Origin: Ruminiclostridium sp.
GTDB lineage: Bacteria > Bacillota_A > Clostridia > Oscillospirales > Ruminococcaceae
Reading direction: 5' to 3'
Length of the DNA stretch: 22,980 nt
NCBI GenBank assembly: GCA_017550775.1
Contig: JAFZOA010000488.1
Coordinates: 1-22,980 of the forward strand
Under the pieces are notes generated by a model that saw nothing but the letters and a program-made list of their open reading frames with translations, searched no databases and was not told where the DNA came from. The first letter of the stretch is position 1, and every line of letters starts with the position of its first letter. The translations under genes were made by a program, and so were the position numbers. Below are positions 1 to 7,055 of this stretch, piece by piece.

Positions 1-1
1 C

Positions 2-286
2 GAGAGCGTTCTCATGGAGCTGCCCTATGTTCTTGAATGTGCGGTCACGGGTGTTCCCGATGAGATAAGAGGTCAGGTAGTAAAGGCTACTATCGTTCTA
101 ACAAAGGATAAAACCGGTTCGGAGGAGCTTGTAAAAGAGATAAAGGAATACGTCAAGGAGCGCACCGCGCCTTACAAGTATCCCCGTATCGTTGAGTTCG
201 TTCCCGAACTTCCGAAGACAGTCGGAAGCGGTAAGATACGCCGTGCCGCTATCCGTGAAATGGACAAGGCAAAATATCAGAAGTAA
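2..286 (+). CDS. Acyl-CoA synthetase (AMP-binding), C-terminal end only
   Basis: The reading frame is open from the window edge, so this is the last 94 residues of a longer gene. It matches the small C-terminal subdomain of ANL-family acyl/acetyl-CoA synthetases: an [20 protein letters not shown] start, a charged helix, then APYKYPR and a lysine-bearing [11 protein letters not shown] loop, which corresponds to the usual PKTxSGKIxR motif with the adenylation lysine. That loop reads one residue longer than the common form. The family turns a carboxylic acid plus ATP and CoA into an acyl-CoA through an acyl-AMP. The substrate cannot be told because the N-terminal pocket lies outside the window. 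The next gene has its own promoter, so the two are probably separate transcripts. Family is sure; substrate is unknown. Confidence 0.9.
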   Translation, partial: ESVLMELPYVLECAVTGVPDEIRGQVVKATIVLTKDKTGSEELVKEIKEYVKERTAPYKYPRIVEFVPELPKTVGSGKIRRAAIREMDKAKYQK

Positions 287-397
287 GACATTTGTAACAA
301 GAAGAAAGCGAGTGTTTTGCTTCACTTGTCGGAACAGGAATATATGCGAACTGAAAAACTGCTTGCTGCAAGTCCGTAAAGTACAAACAGATCGTTG

Positions 398-426
398 TTG
401 CAAAATCGGCGGGTATATGGTATAAT
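398..426 (+). promoter_or_regulatory. Promoter of the glycosyltransferase gene
   Basis: A -35 box TTGCAA (398-403), a 17-base spacer and a perfect TATAAT (421-426) preceded by TGG, an extended -10. It lies 38 bases before the glycosyltransferase start and probably also drives the phosphatase and methyltransferase behind it. Confidence 0.75.
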
Positions 427-463
427 TCTTTAGAAAGATCGTTTCATTTCAAGGAGAATAATG

Positions 464-1660
464 ATGAAGACAGCTGTTTTCACAATGGGCACACGCGGTG
501 ACGTTCAGCCTTACATATATCTCACCCGGGCGCTTAAGAGAAATGGACATGACGTTAAGCTCGGTTCGCATCCATGCTGGAGAAGGCTTGTCGAGGATGC
601 CGGTATTGATTTCGTTCCGATAGGTCCTGACATAGATATAGAGCAAGAAGCCGCGGTTATCAGAGGCAAAAGCTCCAACGCGGCTTTAAGCATGATAAAG
701 ACAATGAATTTTATATTCAGGATTATTCAGAACTCAACAAATGAGGTGTATGAAGCCTGCAAGGGCAAAGACCTTATTATCGTCAGTCACAGTCAGATGG
801 GCGCAACGGAGGCGGAAGCCCTCGGCATACCGACAGTCAACGTGACATTGCAGACCGAAATGATCGCCGAAAAGGGTAAGCCGCAGACATTCATGAATAA
901 AATCATCGGCAGATTTATCGGAAAGCAGATAAACAAGCCGTACAACAAGATCAGGAAAGTCTACGGACTGAAATCGCTTAAAACCGGGGATTCCGTTATG
1001 TCGCGCAGACTTGATCTTATACCGATAAGCAAGTATGTGGTGCAGCGCAGCCCGTATTGGGAAGATCAGCATATCATGACGGGCTATTGGTATGAGGACG
1101 AGGAAGAATATACACCAAGCAATGAGCTGAAGGCATTTCTTGAAAGCGGGGAAAGACCCGCTATACTTGCGCTCGGTGCTATGTCGTTTGAGGACAAAGC
1201 CGAAACAGAAAAGCTCGATATGTTCGTCAAAGCGTTCGAGAAAGCCGGATGCAGAGCCGTGATACAAGGATTTCAGAAGTCTCTGAAAGAATACACTCTG
1301 CCGGAAACGATGATAACCTGCGGAAGTGTACCGCATAGCTGGCTGTTCAGGCAGGGAAGTTTTGTCGTACATCACTGCGGGTTCGGCACAACGGCAGCAA
1401 CAATGATATACGGGATCCCGTCAATACCCGTACCGCACGTTCTCGACCAGCTCGGATTTGCAATGCAGCTGAAAAAAATAAACGTAGCGGGAGAGCCTCT
1501 GAAAGCCAAGAATCTGAGCGTTGAAACTATATATAACGCGATTGTTGAAATGCAGAACACCTACGAAGAAAAAAGCAGGAACGCAAGAGAAATATCCGGG
1601 AAGATAAAGACCGAAGGCGGGCTATCCGAAGCAGTCCGGCTGATCGAAAAATCCTTATAA
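464..1660 (+). CDS. GT1-family (UGT/MGT-like) glycosyltransferase
   Basis: A cytosolic GT-B fold enzyme of about 398 residues, the usual length for bacterial GT1 enzymes acting on lipids, sterols or macrolides. The N-terminus carries the acceptor-domain signature GTRGDVQPY, and the C-terminal domain has HHCGFGTTAA (near residues 303-312) followed by GIPSIPVPHVLDQ, which matches the nucleotide-sugar binding HHGGxGTT...P...DQ motif. The family moves a sugar from UDP- or dTDP-sugar to a small hydrophobic acceptor; donor and acceptor cannot be read here. ATG 464 is preferred over ATG 461 because AAGGAG (451-456) is 7 bases away instead of 4. A phosphatase-like gene begins 13 bases after the stop, suggesting an operon. 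Confidence 0.9.
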   Translation: MKTAVFTMGTRGDVQPYIYLTRALKRNGHDVKLGSHPCWRRLVEDAGIDFVPIGPDIDIEQEAAVIRGKSSNAALSMIKTMNFIFRIIQNSTNEVYEACKGKDLIIVSHSQMGATEAEALGIPTVNVTLQTEMIAEKGKPQTFMNKIIGRFIGKQINKPYNKIRKVYGLKSLKTGDSVMSRRLDLIPISKYVVQRSPYWEDQHIMTGYWYEDEEEYTPSNELKAFLESGERPAILALGAMSFEDKAETEKLDMFVKAFEKAGCRAVIQGFQKSLKEYTLPETMITCGSVPHSWLFRQGSFVVHHCGFGTTAATMIYGIPSIPVPHVLDQLGFAMQLKKINVAGEPLKAKNLSVETIYNAIVEMQNTYEEKSRNAREISGKIKTEGGLSEAVRLIEKSL

Positions 1661-1673
1661 GAAGGGAACAGAA

Positions 1674-2177
1674 TTGCGGCACAGTTCAGATCATTTACGG
1701 GTGAGACAAGTGAGCTTATTTGAACACACGAAGAATACCAGAACGATCATTGACGGTGATCTGCGATACATAAGAAGTGATGTTCCGACGTATCTTTCCG
1801 CGGAAGAGAGGCAGTGGCTGATCGACAATAATGTCAGAACTGTCGTTGACCTGAGAGAAGAACCGGAGCAGACTGAAAAACCTTGTCCGCTGAAAACAGA
1901 CAAGGTTTTTCGCTATATATCAATGCCGGTCAGGGGAGGGAATACAGTTCCCTTATCGCCGGACGAGGTCGCGCAGTCGTACATAAACATGGTTGATGAT
2001 ACAATGGATAACATTGTAAACACGATAATGAATGCCGATACAAATGTGCTTTATTTCTGCAATGCCGGCAAAGACAGAACGGGCGTGGTATCGGCTGTTA
2101 TCCTGAGCAGGCTCGGATATGACAAAGCATATATCATCAATGATTATCTGCTGTCCGACGAAAATCTGAAAAACTAA
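1674..2177 (+). CDS. Tyrosine-phosphatase-family protein, C-terminus cut by in-frame TAA
   Basis: A dual-specificity/Tyr_phosphatase3-type protein. The P-loop CNAGKDRTG (Cys129 to Arg135, C-x5-R) is intact, preceded by the VVDLREEPEQ strand typical of the family, which removes phosphate from phosphotyrosine, phosphoserine or phosphoinositides. No signal peptide is visible. The TTG start follows AAGGGA by about 6 bases; GTG 1701 is an alternative. The TAA at 2175-2177 stops the frame early: the codons beyond it still read as a normal family tail (LRSFARNDPDVDINVITP, then EYMDKFL) and join the methyltransferase without leaving the frame. About 25 residues are lost, but the catalytic core remains, so activity is possible. 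Substrate unknown. Confidence 0.8.
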   Translation: MRHSSDHLRVRQVSLFEHTKNTRTIIDGDLRYIRSDVPTYLSAEERQWLIDNNVRTVVDLREEPEQTEKPCPLKTDKVFRYISMPVRGGNTVPLSPDEVAQSYINMVDDTMDNIVNTIMNADTNVLYFCNAGKDRTGVVSAVILSRLGYDKAYIINDYLLSDENLKN

Positions 2178-2243
2178 CTGCGATCCTTTGCGCGGAACGA
2201 TCCCGATGTTGACATAAATGTTATCACGCCAGAAGCAGAATAC

Positions 2244-3020
2244 ATGGATAAATTTCTGAACTGGTTAAGCAACAAAGCAAGTGTCGCGGACACGCGGAAG
2301 GAATTTGAAGCGAGCTTTGCGTCGGGTAGTTTTTATGACCGTCAGACGCAGGACTCCGGGCATCTCGAAAACATTCTGCGCTTTCTCGATATCAGGGCGG
2401 GAATGAAGATACTTGACCTCGGAACGGGAAGCGGTTATCTTTCTTTCCCGATAGCAAAAGAAAATCCGGGCTGTGAAGTTGTCGGACTTGACGTCGTTCG
2501 TGATGCGTTGGAAGTCAACCGGAAAAAGGCCGTTTCGGAAGGCATCGGCAACCTGTCATTTGTCAGCTACGACGGCATTGATTTTCCGTTCGAGTACGGT
2601 ACTTTTGATCTGATAGTCACCAGATACGCTCTGCACCATTTCCCGGATATTGAGCACGGCATAGGCGAAGTGAGCAGAGTTTTAAAACAGGGAGGGGCGC
2701 TGTTTATTTCGGACCCCTGCCCAAACGACTGCGACACTGAACGGTTTGTCGATGATTATATGCGGCTCAAAAAGGACGGGCATATCAGGTTTTACACAAA
2801 GGACGAATGGCTTTCGATATGCGGCAGGCACGGCTTGAAATACGCGGACAGCTTTGACAGCACTATTCGTTTCCCGAAGAAGAAAGACACGGCTTTAGGC
2901 TACGAAGATGTTCTTCGCAGACATGAAAGATCCGTGATTTACAGCTACGATCTTGTGGAGACCGAAACGGAGCTGTATGTCACGGAGCGCGTCAATAATA
3001 TTCTGTTTGTTAAGGAGTAG
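2244..3020 (+). CDS. SAM-dependent class I methyltransferase
   Basis: A 258-residue cytosolic methyltransferase of the UbiE/Methyltransf_11 kind. Motif I is LDLGTGSGYLSF (near residue 57), motif II ends in GLDVV, and TRYALHHFPD and SRVLKQGGALFISDP are the family's later motifs. The acceptor is unknown. ATG 2244 has no ribosome site in front of it and lies 66 bases after the phosphatase stop in the same frame, so translation may depend on re-initiation or read-through. The first ten or so residues (MDKFLNWLSN) also fit the expected tail of a phosphatase of this family, so the exact N-terminus of the native enzyme is uncertain. It converges on a minus-strand gene only 10 bases away. Confidence 0.85.
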   Translation: MDKFLNWLSNKASVADTRKEFEASFASGSFYDRQTQDSGHLENILRFLDIRAGMKILDLGTGSGYLSFPIAKENPGCEVVGLDVVRDALEVNRKKAVSEGIGNLSFVSYDGIDFPFEYGTFDLIVTRYALHHFPDIEHGIGEVSRVLKQGGALFISDPCPNDCDTERFVDDYMRLKKDGHIRFYTKDEWLSICGRHGLKYADSFDSTIRFPKKKDTALGYEDVLRRHERSVIYSYDLVETETELYVTERVNNILFVKE

Positions 3021-3030
3021 AAGCGATAAA

Positions 3031-3204
3031 TCAAGCTATTATCTCAAACATTCCCATAAAACCGCGAAGCTTTGTGCCGATATCGGTCTCCGGCGGCAGA
3101 AGCGCCATTGCGACCTGAAAAGGCTCGGTATTGTCCGCGTCGGTCTGTGTAAGATAGGCGTAATCGCCCTGTATGTCGGTTACTGTAAAATCATGTTGTT
3201 CCAT
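3031..3204 (-). CDS. Small 57-aa protein, DUF3006-like
   Basis: A short reading frame starting at ATG 3204, with GAGGT 6 bases upstream on the minus strand. The product begins MEQHDFTVTDIQGDYAYL and contains VAMALLPPETDIGTKL. A beta-rich pattern of xGDYAxL followed by a LLPxxxxxGxxL stretch recalls DUF3006 and similar small clostridial proteins of unknown function; this is pattern recognition only. It follows the acetyltransferase by 51 bases on the same strand and may share its promoter. No signal peptide or membrane segment. Frame, start site and plausible composition make it a real gene; the function is unknown. Confidence 0.7.
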   Translation of the reverse strand: MEQHDFTVTDIQGDYAYLTQTDADNTEPFQVAMALLPPETDIGTKLRGFMGMFEIIA

Positions 3205-3255
3205 AAGCTGACCTCACTCTCTTTTTCTTTTCTTGATAAGCCCGACCTGTACTCT

Positions 3256-3660
3256 TTATGTCCACAGTGACGTAATAAACATAGGCGAGGAATCTTCGCT
3301 CTTTACAAAGCCGCATTTCTCGTAAAACGCAAGCTCTTTATCATAAGCGATCAGGGCAATACGCAGATAATCCCTGTAATGCTCTTTTACCTTTTCTACA
3401 AGTGTTTTTCCGATATTTCTGCCCTGATATTCCGGGTCAACGAGCAGATAGTGGATATACGCCGTCATGATCCCGTCGTCCATAATGCATATCATTCCGA
3501 TAAGTTTATCGTTATCCCATGCAGAGTAGACTGTGCTGAAATTCTTCATGGCTATGACAAGCTTGTCCGGGAAGTGTCCGGAAGACCATTCTACCGAGAG
3601 AAATAATGCCTCGAGCTCGTCTCTTGTAAATTCGTGAGTGGTTCTGTATTCTATACTCAT
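3256..3660 (-). CDS. GNAT-family N-acetyltransferase
   Basis: A 134-residue acetyltransferase that moves acetyl from acetyl-CoA to an amine. The acetyl-CoA pyrophosphate loop is seen as VDPEYQGRNIGKTLVEKV (Q/R-x-x-G-x-G/A type, near residues 73-90), and the C-terminal FYEKCGF is the usual motif B. The beginning, YRTTHEFTRDELEALFLSVEW, matches a common clostridial GNAT subgroup. The start is supported by AGGAG seven bases upstream and by a promoter further up. It probably forms a two-gene transcript with the 57-aa protein. The acceptor is unknown. Confidence 0.88.
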   Translation of the reverse strand: MSIEYRTTHEFTRDELEALFLSVEWSSGHFPDKLVIAMKNFSTVYSAWDNDKLIGMICIMDDGIMTAYIHYLLVDPEYQGRNIGKTLVEKVKEHYRDYLRIALIAYDKELAFYEKCGFVKSEDSSPMFITSLWT

Positions 3661-3689
3661 GGCTGTTCTCCTGTTATAATCTTTAAACT

Positions 3690-3718
3690 GTTATATCATA
3701 CTGTTATGATCGTGTCGA
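3690..3718 (-). promoter_or_regulatory. Promoter of the acetyltransferase (minus strand)
   Basis: Read on the minus strand: TCGACA, 17 bases, TATAAC, each 5 of 6 to consensus. It overlaps the 3' end of the broken leader-peptide gene and lies 30 bases before the acetyltransferase start. Confidence 0.6.
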
Positions 3719-3994
3719 CCACGCGTTATTTCCGTTTTCAGGTAATAATAAACCGCCTTCGGCTTTATCAAGTTCCTCGGGGTCAAGCTCCTCGGTCTTC
3801 GCGATGAACCGTTCGAGCTCCGCTACGGAAAACTCATATCAGAGCTCTTTGGCGACTGCACAGGACAATTCGCTGTTACTGTTCACCGCTCCCGGATCAG
3901 CTGTGCGTCTTGTGACTTCCTCCGCCATGGCACGGAGAGCTTCGTTTTTGTCGAGATCTTAAATGTACTTCTTTACTTCGTTTGTGCTGCTCAT
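3704..3994 (-). pseudogene. Broken double-glycine leader peptide gene (RiPP precursor-like)
   Basis: On the minus strand, a frame from ATG 3994 to TAA 3704-3706 has two internal stops: TAA at 3959-3961 and TGA at 3839-3841. Reading through them gives MSSTNEVKKYI, then an acidic helical leader (NEALRAMAEEVTRR...), then EELDPEELDKAEGG, then a short tail LLLPENGNNAWSTRS. A charged leader ending in ELDxxELDKxxGG is typical of Nif11-like and other double-glycine precursors cleaved by peptidase-containing ABC exporters. An AGGGG site precedes the ATG and a good promoter lies upstream. No modifying enzyme or exporter for it is nearby. Stops in the leader mean it cannot make the peptide without recoding. 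Assignment is by pattern, not by a search. Confidence 0.6.
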
Positions 3995-4041
3995 AATGTT
4001 TGTCCCCTGGGCACAGGTCGCACAGTTGAGCATCTGTTACT

Positions 4042-4070
4042 ATAATAGCATATATTGTGTGAAAAATCAA
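4042..4070 (-). promoter_or_regulatory. Promoter of the broken leader-peptide gene (minus strand)
   Basis: Read on the minus strand: TTGATT, 17 bases, TATTAT with an extended TGC in front. About 48 bases separate the -10 from the ATG. It remains intact although the gene is broken. Confidence 0.6.
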
Positions 4071-4136
4071 TACCGCAGCAGAACACTTTTTTCCCGGAAG
4101 TGTAAACTATCTTCTAATAACAGAAAATGTAACCTT

Positions 4137-4163
4137 TTGCTGTCCTGCGGAGTTTTATATAAT
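4137..4163 (+). promoter_or_regulatory. Possible promoter of the lipoprotein gene
   Basis: A perfect TATAAT (4158-4163) 34 bases before the start, with only a weak -35 candidate (TTGCTG, 15-base spacer). The ribosome site AAGGAGG (4183-4189) is strong. Confidence 0.45.
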
Positions 4164-4197
4164 AGAAGGCAAAACATACCGTAAGGAGGTTCAGACA

Positions 4198-5619
4198 ATG
4201 AGAAAGCATTTTATACCGGCTCTGGCACTGAGCGCTGTATTTACCATATCCGGCTGTACTGAAAGCGGCAGGCTCCCCGACAGCACGAAAGTACCCGTGC
4301 TGACATCGACCGGCGCGGGAAATACCGATATGTCCGCGCTTCCGGAGAATGAGATCTTCCTCATCAGCGAACGCACCAATTATGCCTGGGGACATGAAGA
4401 TCACGGGATTTTCCTTGATACCTCCGGAAACGTGTACAGCTTTGACTTCGCCGGTTCCGGATACGGCCTTGAAGGGGATATCACTCTGCGCGACAAGCTG
4501 GAACTGTTCAGGAAGTACACCGCTCCCGCCGGTCATCTGGATGAGGGCAAAGTCACGGAGCTGTACAATACCGGCATATCGGTAGCCCCTGATGCCGCTA
4601 CCACAGATATAAGCAAAATGTGCGATTACGGGCAGGATACCCTGTATTTCTACGACAGCAAACAGGACAGGAAGATACAGTGTTATTCCGACGGAGATGT
4701 CGAGAGAATATCGCTGGATATCAGTGCAAACCTGTTCAAAATCCAGTGGGATACCGCAAAACCGATGATACAGCCGTGTGAAACGGTCAAAGCGAGTCTG
4801 CTGTCCGCGGGAGAAGCGTATATACACGAATATCCGAGCGATGATCTGAAAACAGAGGGGAATTACCTGTTGTTCGATCAGCGGCAGCTCTCCGTTCTCG
4901 CCGGACAATGCGGCGTTCCGATAGACGGCATACTTGACGATCTGGACGAGTACCGCCGGGAAGGGTCGGTGTTCTTCGTATCGCTCACGAAGAGCAGTCC
5001 GGCGGCGAGCGGCATAATGAGATTCGGAGACAACACATACGATTTTGTGTATCTTTCGGACGAGCAGAAGCCGGTCTGCCATGTCGCCGCATATTCCGCG
5101 GACACCGGGCTTTTCTCGTATGTGCAGTATACCGATCCTGCCGGCGGCGAATGGAAGATGCTCCCGGACTATGACCCGAATTTCGACAGCCGGGTGTACA
5201 GCGGCCATTCCTATGGTGCCGCAGACGGAGCTTTATCCCGGATATTTAAGAATTATAACATCAACAACCGCTGGGGTATGCTGATAGACAACGAGGCCGA
5301 TTATAACAGCTTCGTGACATACTGTGACAGTATCGGATTGTTGGAAGATACAACGTCGGTCAGGGACAAGCTTGAAGCAGAGTGTCAGCCCGATTTCGGC
5401 AACTATGTGCTGTGCATAAAGTTCCTCCGCAGATATCCGGGGCAGACTTATGAACAGAACCGGATCGCCATTACCGAAAAATACAGATATATAGATATGG
5501 GAGACAGTGTGATACCGAATGATTCATCGCAGACGGGAGACTGCATAGACGGCGTGATCTTGTGGCTCTGGCTGCCGGTCGGCTATATCTCGCCGGAAAA
5601 GAATTATAAAGTCTGCTGA
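4198..5619 (+). CDS. Uncharacterised lipoprotein
   Basis: A 473-residue secreted lipoprotein. The N-terminus MRKHFIPALALSAVFTISGC is a short signal peptide with a lipobox and Cys20, so the mature protein should be anchored to the outer face of the membrane. The rest has no membrane segment. It is rich in aromatic and acidic residues (for example NYAWGHEDHGIFLD near residue 60 and VYSFDFAGSGYG) and I recognise no catalytic motif. AAGGAGG 8 bases upstream fixes the start, and a strong terminator follows at once, so this is a single-gene unit. The family seems typical of ruminococcal lipoproteins of unknown role; that is an impression only. Confidence 0.85.
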   Translation: MRKHFIPALALSAVFTISGCTESGRLPDSTKVPVLTSTGAGNTDMSALPENEIFLISERTNYAWGHEDHGIFLDTSGNVYSFDFAGSGYGLEGDITLRDKLELFRKYTAPAGHLDEGKVTELYNTGISVAPDAATTDISKMCDYGQDTLYFYDSKQDRKIQCYSDGDVERISLDISANLFKIQWDTAKPMIQPCETVKASLLSAGEAYIHEYPSDDLKTEGNYLLFDQRQLSVLAGQCGVPIDGILDDLDEYRREGSVFFVSLTKSSPAASGIMRFGDNTYDFVYLSDEQKPVCHVAAYSADTGLFSYVQYTDPAGGEWKMLPDYDPNFDSRVYSGHSYGAADGALSRIFKNYNINNRWGMLIDNEADYNSFVTYCDSIGLLEDTTSVRDKLEAECQPDFGNYVLCIKFLRRYPGQTYEQNRIAITEKYRYIDMGDSVIPNDSSQTGDCIDGVILWLWLPVGYISPEKNYKVC

Positions 5620-5622
5620 CAT

Positions 5623-5665
5623 AACCAATACAGCCCCGGATCCCGCCGGGGCTGTATTGGTTTTT
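5623..5665 (+). terminator. Strong intrinsic terminator after the lipoprotein
   Basis: A perfect 17-bp stem (5623-5639 with 5646-5662), a 6-base loop and a run of five T (5661-5665). It begins 3 bases after the stop codon. Confidence 0.92.
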
Positions 5666-5700
5666 CAGGCTGCTGCTTTATTTCCGCGAAGGCTTGCAGA

Positions 5701-6092
5701 TCCGTATATAATTCCGGTTTGCCGCGGACGCGCGGCAGCGGAGCCGTCTGTTACATATATCCAACAAAACAATTCTGCCACGCAGTTGCTTTTCTCTGCG
5801 TGCTCCATATAATTCCGGTTTGCCGCAGACGCGCGGCAGTGGAGCCGTCTGTTACATTCATCAGATGAAACAATTCTGCCTCGCAGCTGCTTTTCTCTGC
5901 GTACTCCATATAATTCCGGCTTGCCGCTGACGCGCGGCAGCGAGTCCGTCTGTTACATTCATCAGATGAAACAATTCTGCCTCGCAGCTGCTTTTCTCTG
6001 CGTGCTCCATATAATTCCGGTTTGCCGCAGACGCGCGGCAGTGAGCCCGTCGGTTGCATATATCCAACAAAACAATTCTGCCACGCAGCTGC
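5701..6092. repeat. Four tandem copies of a 101-bp unit
   Basis: The marker ATTCCGG recurs at 5711, 5812, 5913 and 6014, exactly 101 bases apart; the fourth copy breaks off near 6092. Each unit holds a GC-rich hairpin (TGCCGC...GCGGCA; in copy 1 the stem is 7 bp with a GACG loop, 5720-5737) and a second one (CGCAG...CTGCG), followed by TCCATATAATTCCGG. Copies 1 and 4 share the variant ATATATCCAACAAAAC, copies 2 and 3 share ATTCATCAGATGAAAC. Open frames on the minus strand here only arise because 101 is not a multiple of three, so the same unit is read in three frames; they are not genes. No gene is seen between 5620 and 6272. Confidence 0.92.
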
Positions 6093-6189
6093 CGTCAGTT
6101 TTTCACGCTGTTACACAGGTGTGAGGTTCCTAAAAAATGCCGTGTTTATGATTAAAGGTAAAAATTTTACGATAAACGTTAAATAACTA

Positions 6190-6218
6190 TTGACAAACAT
6201 AAATTATTGTGGTATAGT
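6190..6218 (+). promoter_or_regulatory. Promoter of the DUF2975 / XRE / phosphatase unit
   Basis: Perfect TTGACA (6190-6195), 17 bases, TATAGT (6213-6218) with an extended TGG. Transcription from it would begin near 6225, which rules out the upstream in-frame ATG 6207 as start of the next gene. Confidence 0.85.
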
Positions 6219-6272
6219 ATAGTCAAGGTAAGCTTACATAATAATTCTGGAAACCGATGGAAAGGAATTGTC

Positions 6273-6800
6273 ATGAAAACGGTTGATGTAAACAATAGAA
6301 CACTGGATCAGGAAAAGCAGTACCTCAGACAGACAAGCGGGATAGTTCGTATAGAGGCAGTGTGCTTTGCGGTGACACTCATGGCGCTTATGGTGCAGGA
6401 GTTTTTATTAGCAGTCCCGGAAGACGGCGAGAACGCATCGGTAATGTTTTGGGTGAAGCTGATATTATTGCCGTTTCAGGCTGTTGCAGCGATAGCCGCA
6501 GTAAGATCCGCGACAGGCTTGTTCAAGGAGATCGAAAACGGTGAAACGCCGTTCAGATACAGCGTCGCGGACAAACTCAAAGGTCTGTCCGACACAATAC
6601 TCTGGGGAAGTGTGGTTTTTGCCGTGCCGGGATTTGTTTCCGCGTTCATTTACGCATTCACGGAAACAGAAGGCAGCCAGACATTTTCTCACGCTATATT
6701 CATGTTAGGCGGATTGTTTCTCGGTGCGCTGTTCAGAGCGCTGTCATACATTTTCAGCTACGGCTGCAGGCTTCAGCAGGAATCGGACGAGACTCTGTAA
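6273..6800 (+). CDS. DUF2975 membrane protein
   Basis: A 175-residue integral membrane protein with about four hydrophobic segments (near residues 25-45, 60-80, 110-135, 145-165). FKEIENGETPF in the middle loop and the C-terminal SYGCRLQQESDETL match the DUF2975 signature. The frame is open from ATG 6207, but the promoter -10 lies inside that stretch and AAAGGA sits 6 bases before ATG 6273, so the shorter start is chosen. A YozG-type XRE regulator follows 12 bases later; this pairing is a known conserved arrangement in Firmicutes. The biochemical role of the family is not established; a membrane partner that senses a signal and controls the regulator is the usual guess. Confidence 0.88.
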   Translation: MKTVDVNNRTLDQEKQYLRQTSGIVRIEAVCFAVTLMALMVQEFLLAVPEDGENASVMFWVKLILLPFQAVAAIAAVRSATGLFKEIENGETPFRYSVADKLKGLSDTILWGSVVFAVPGFVSAFIYAFTETEGSQTFSHAIFMLGGLFLGALFRALSYIFSYGCRLQQESDETL

Positions 6801-6812
6801 AGGCGGTGCGGT

Positions 6813-7031
6813 ATGGCAATAATTTTACGACTCGACAGGGTAATGGCAGATCGTAAAATGTCCCTGAACGAGCTTTCGGAAAAGGTCGGAGTAGCAAATG
6901 TCAACCTATCAAAACTCAAAACCGGTAAAGTAAGTGCAATTCGTTTTTCTACTCTGAATGCTATATGCCGGGTGCTGCACTGCCAACCCGGGGACATACT
7001 TGAATATGCGGAAGATGAGAGCTCTGACTAA
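6813..7031 (+). CDS. XRE/Cro-type transcriptional regulator (YozG-like)
   Basis: A 72-residue protein that is almost entirely one helix-turn-helix domain: LNELSEKVGVANVNLSKLKTG is the HTH, and STLNAICRVLHCQPGDILEY is the typical C-terminal half of this short family. It should bind DNA as a dimer. The ribosome site AAAGGCGG ends a few bases before the ATG. It is the classical partner of DUF2975 proteins and lies between that gene and the phosphatase lipoprotein, so it may control this unit or the NRPS locus that follows; no operator could be identified. Confidence 0.92.
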   Translation: MAIILRLDRVMADRKMSLNELSEKVGVANVNLSKLKTGKVSAIRFSTLNAICRVLHCQPGDILEYAEDESSD

Positions 7032-7055
7032 AAGTGAAAGTACAGGTGTGACAAT

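Noticed and set aside
287..397. Terminator after the acyl-CoA synthetase
   Set aside because: Only short imperfect pairings were found and none is followed by a T-run.
1674..3020. Stop-codon recoding (read-through or alternative code) to explain the in-frame stops
   Set aside because: Broken frames here use both TAA and TGA, with no shared context, and intact genes use TAA, TGA and TAG as normal stops; simple decay is enough.
4114..5208. Long minus-strand frame (364 codons) opposite the lipoprotein
   Set aside because: A shadow of the lipoprotein gene; no ribosome site and no family pattern, while the plus frame has a lipobox, a ribosome site and a terminator.
5751..6070. Two minus-strand frames of 102 and 69 codons across the tandem repeat
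   Set aside because: They are the same 101-bp unit read in successive frames; no ribosome site and no protein-like pattern.
5701..6092. CRISPR array
   Set aside because: The whole 101-bp unit repeats; there are no short repeats separated by unique spacers and no cas genes.
6207..6272. Longer start of the DUF2975 gene at ATG 6207
   Set aside because: The promoter -10 box (6213-6218) lies inside it, and a ribosome site precedes ATG 6273.
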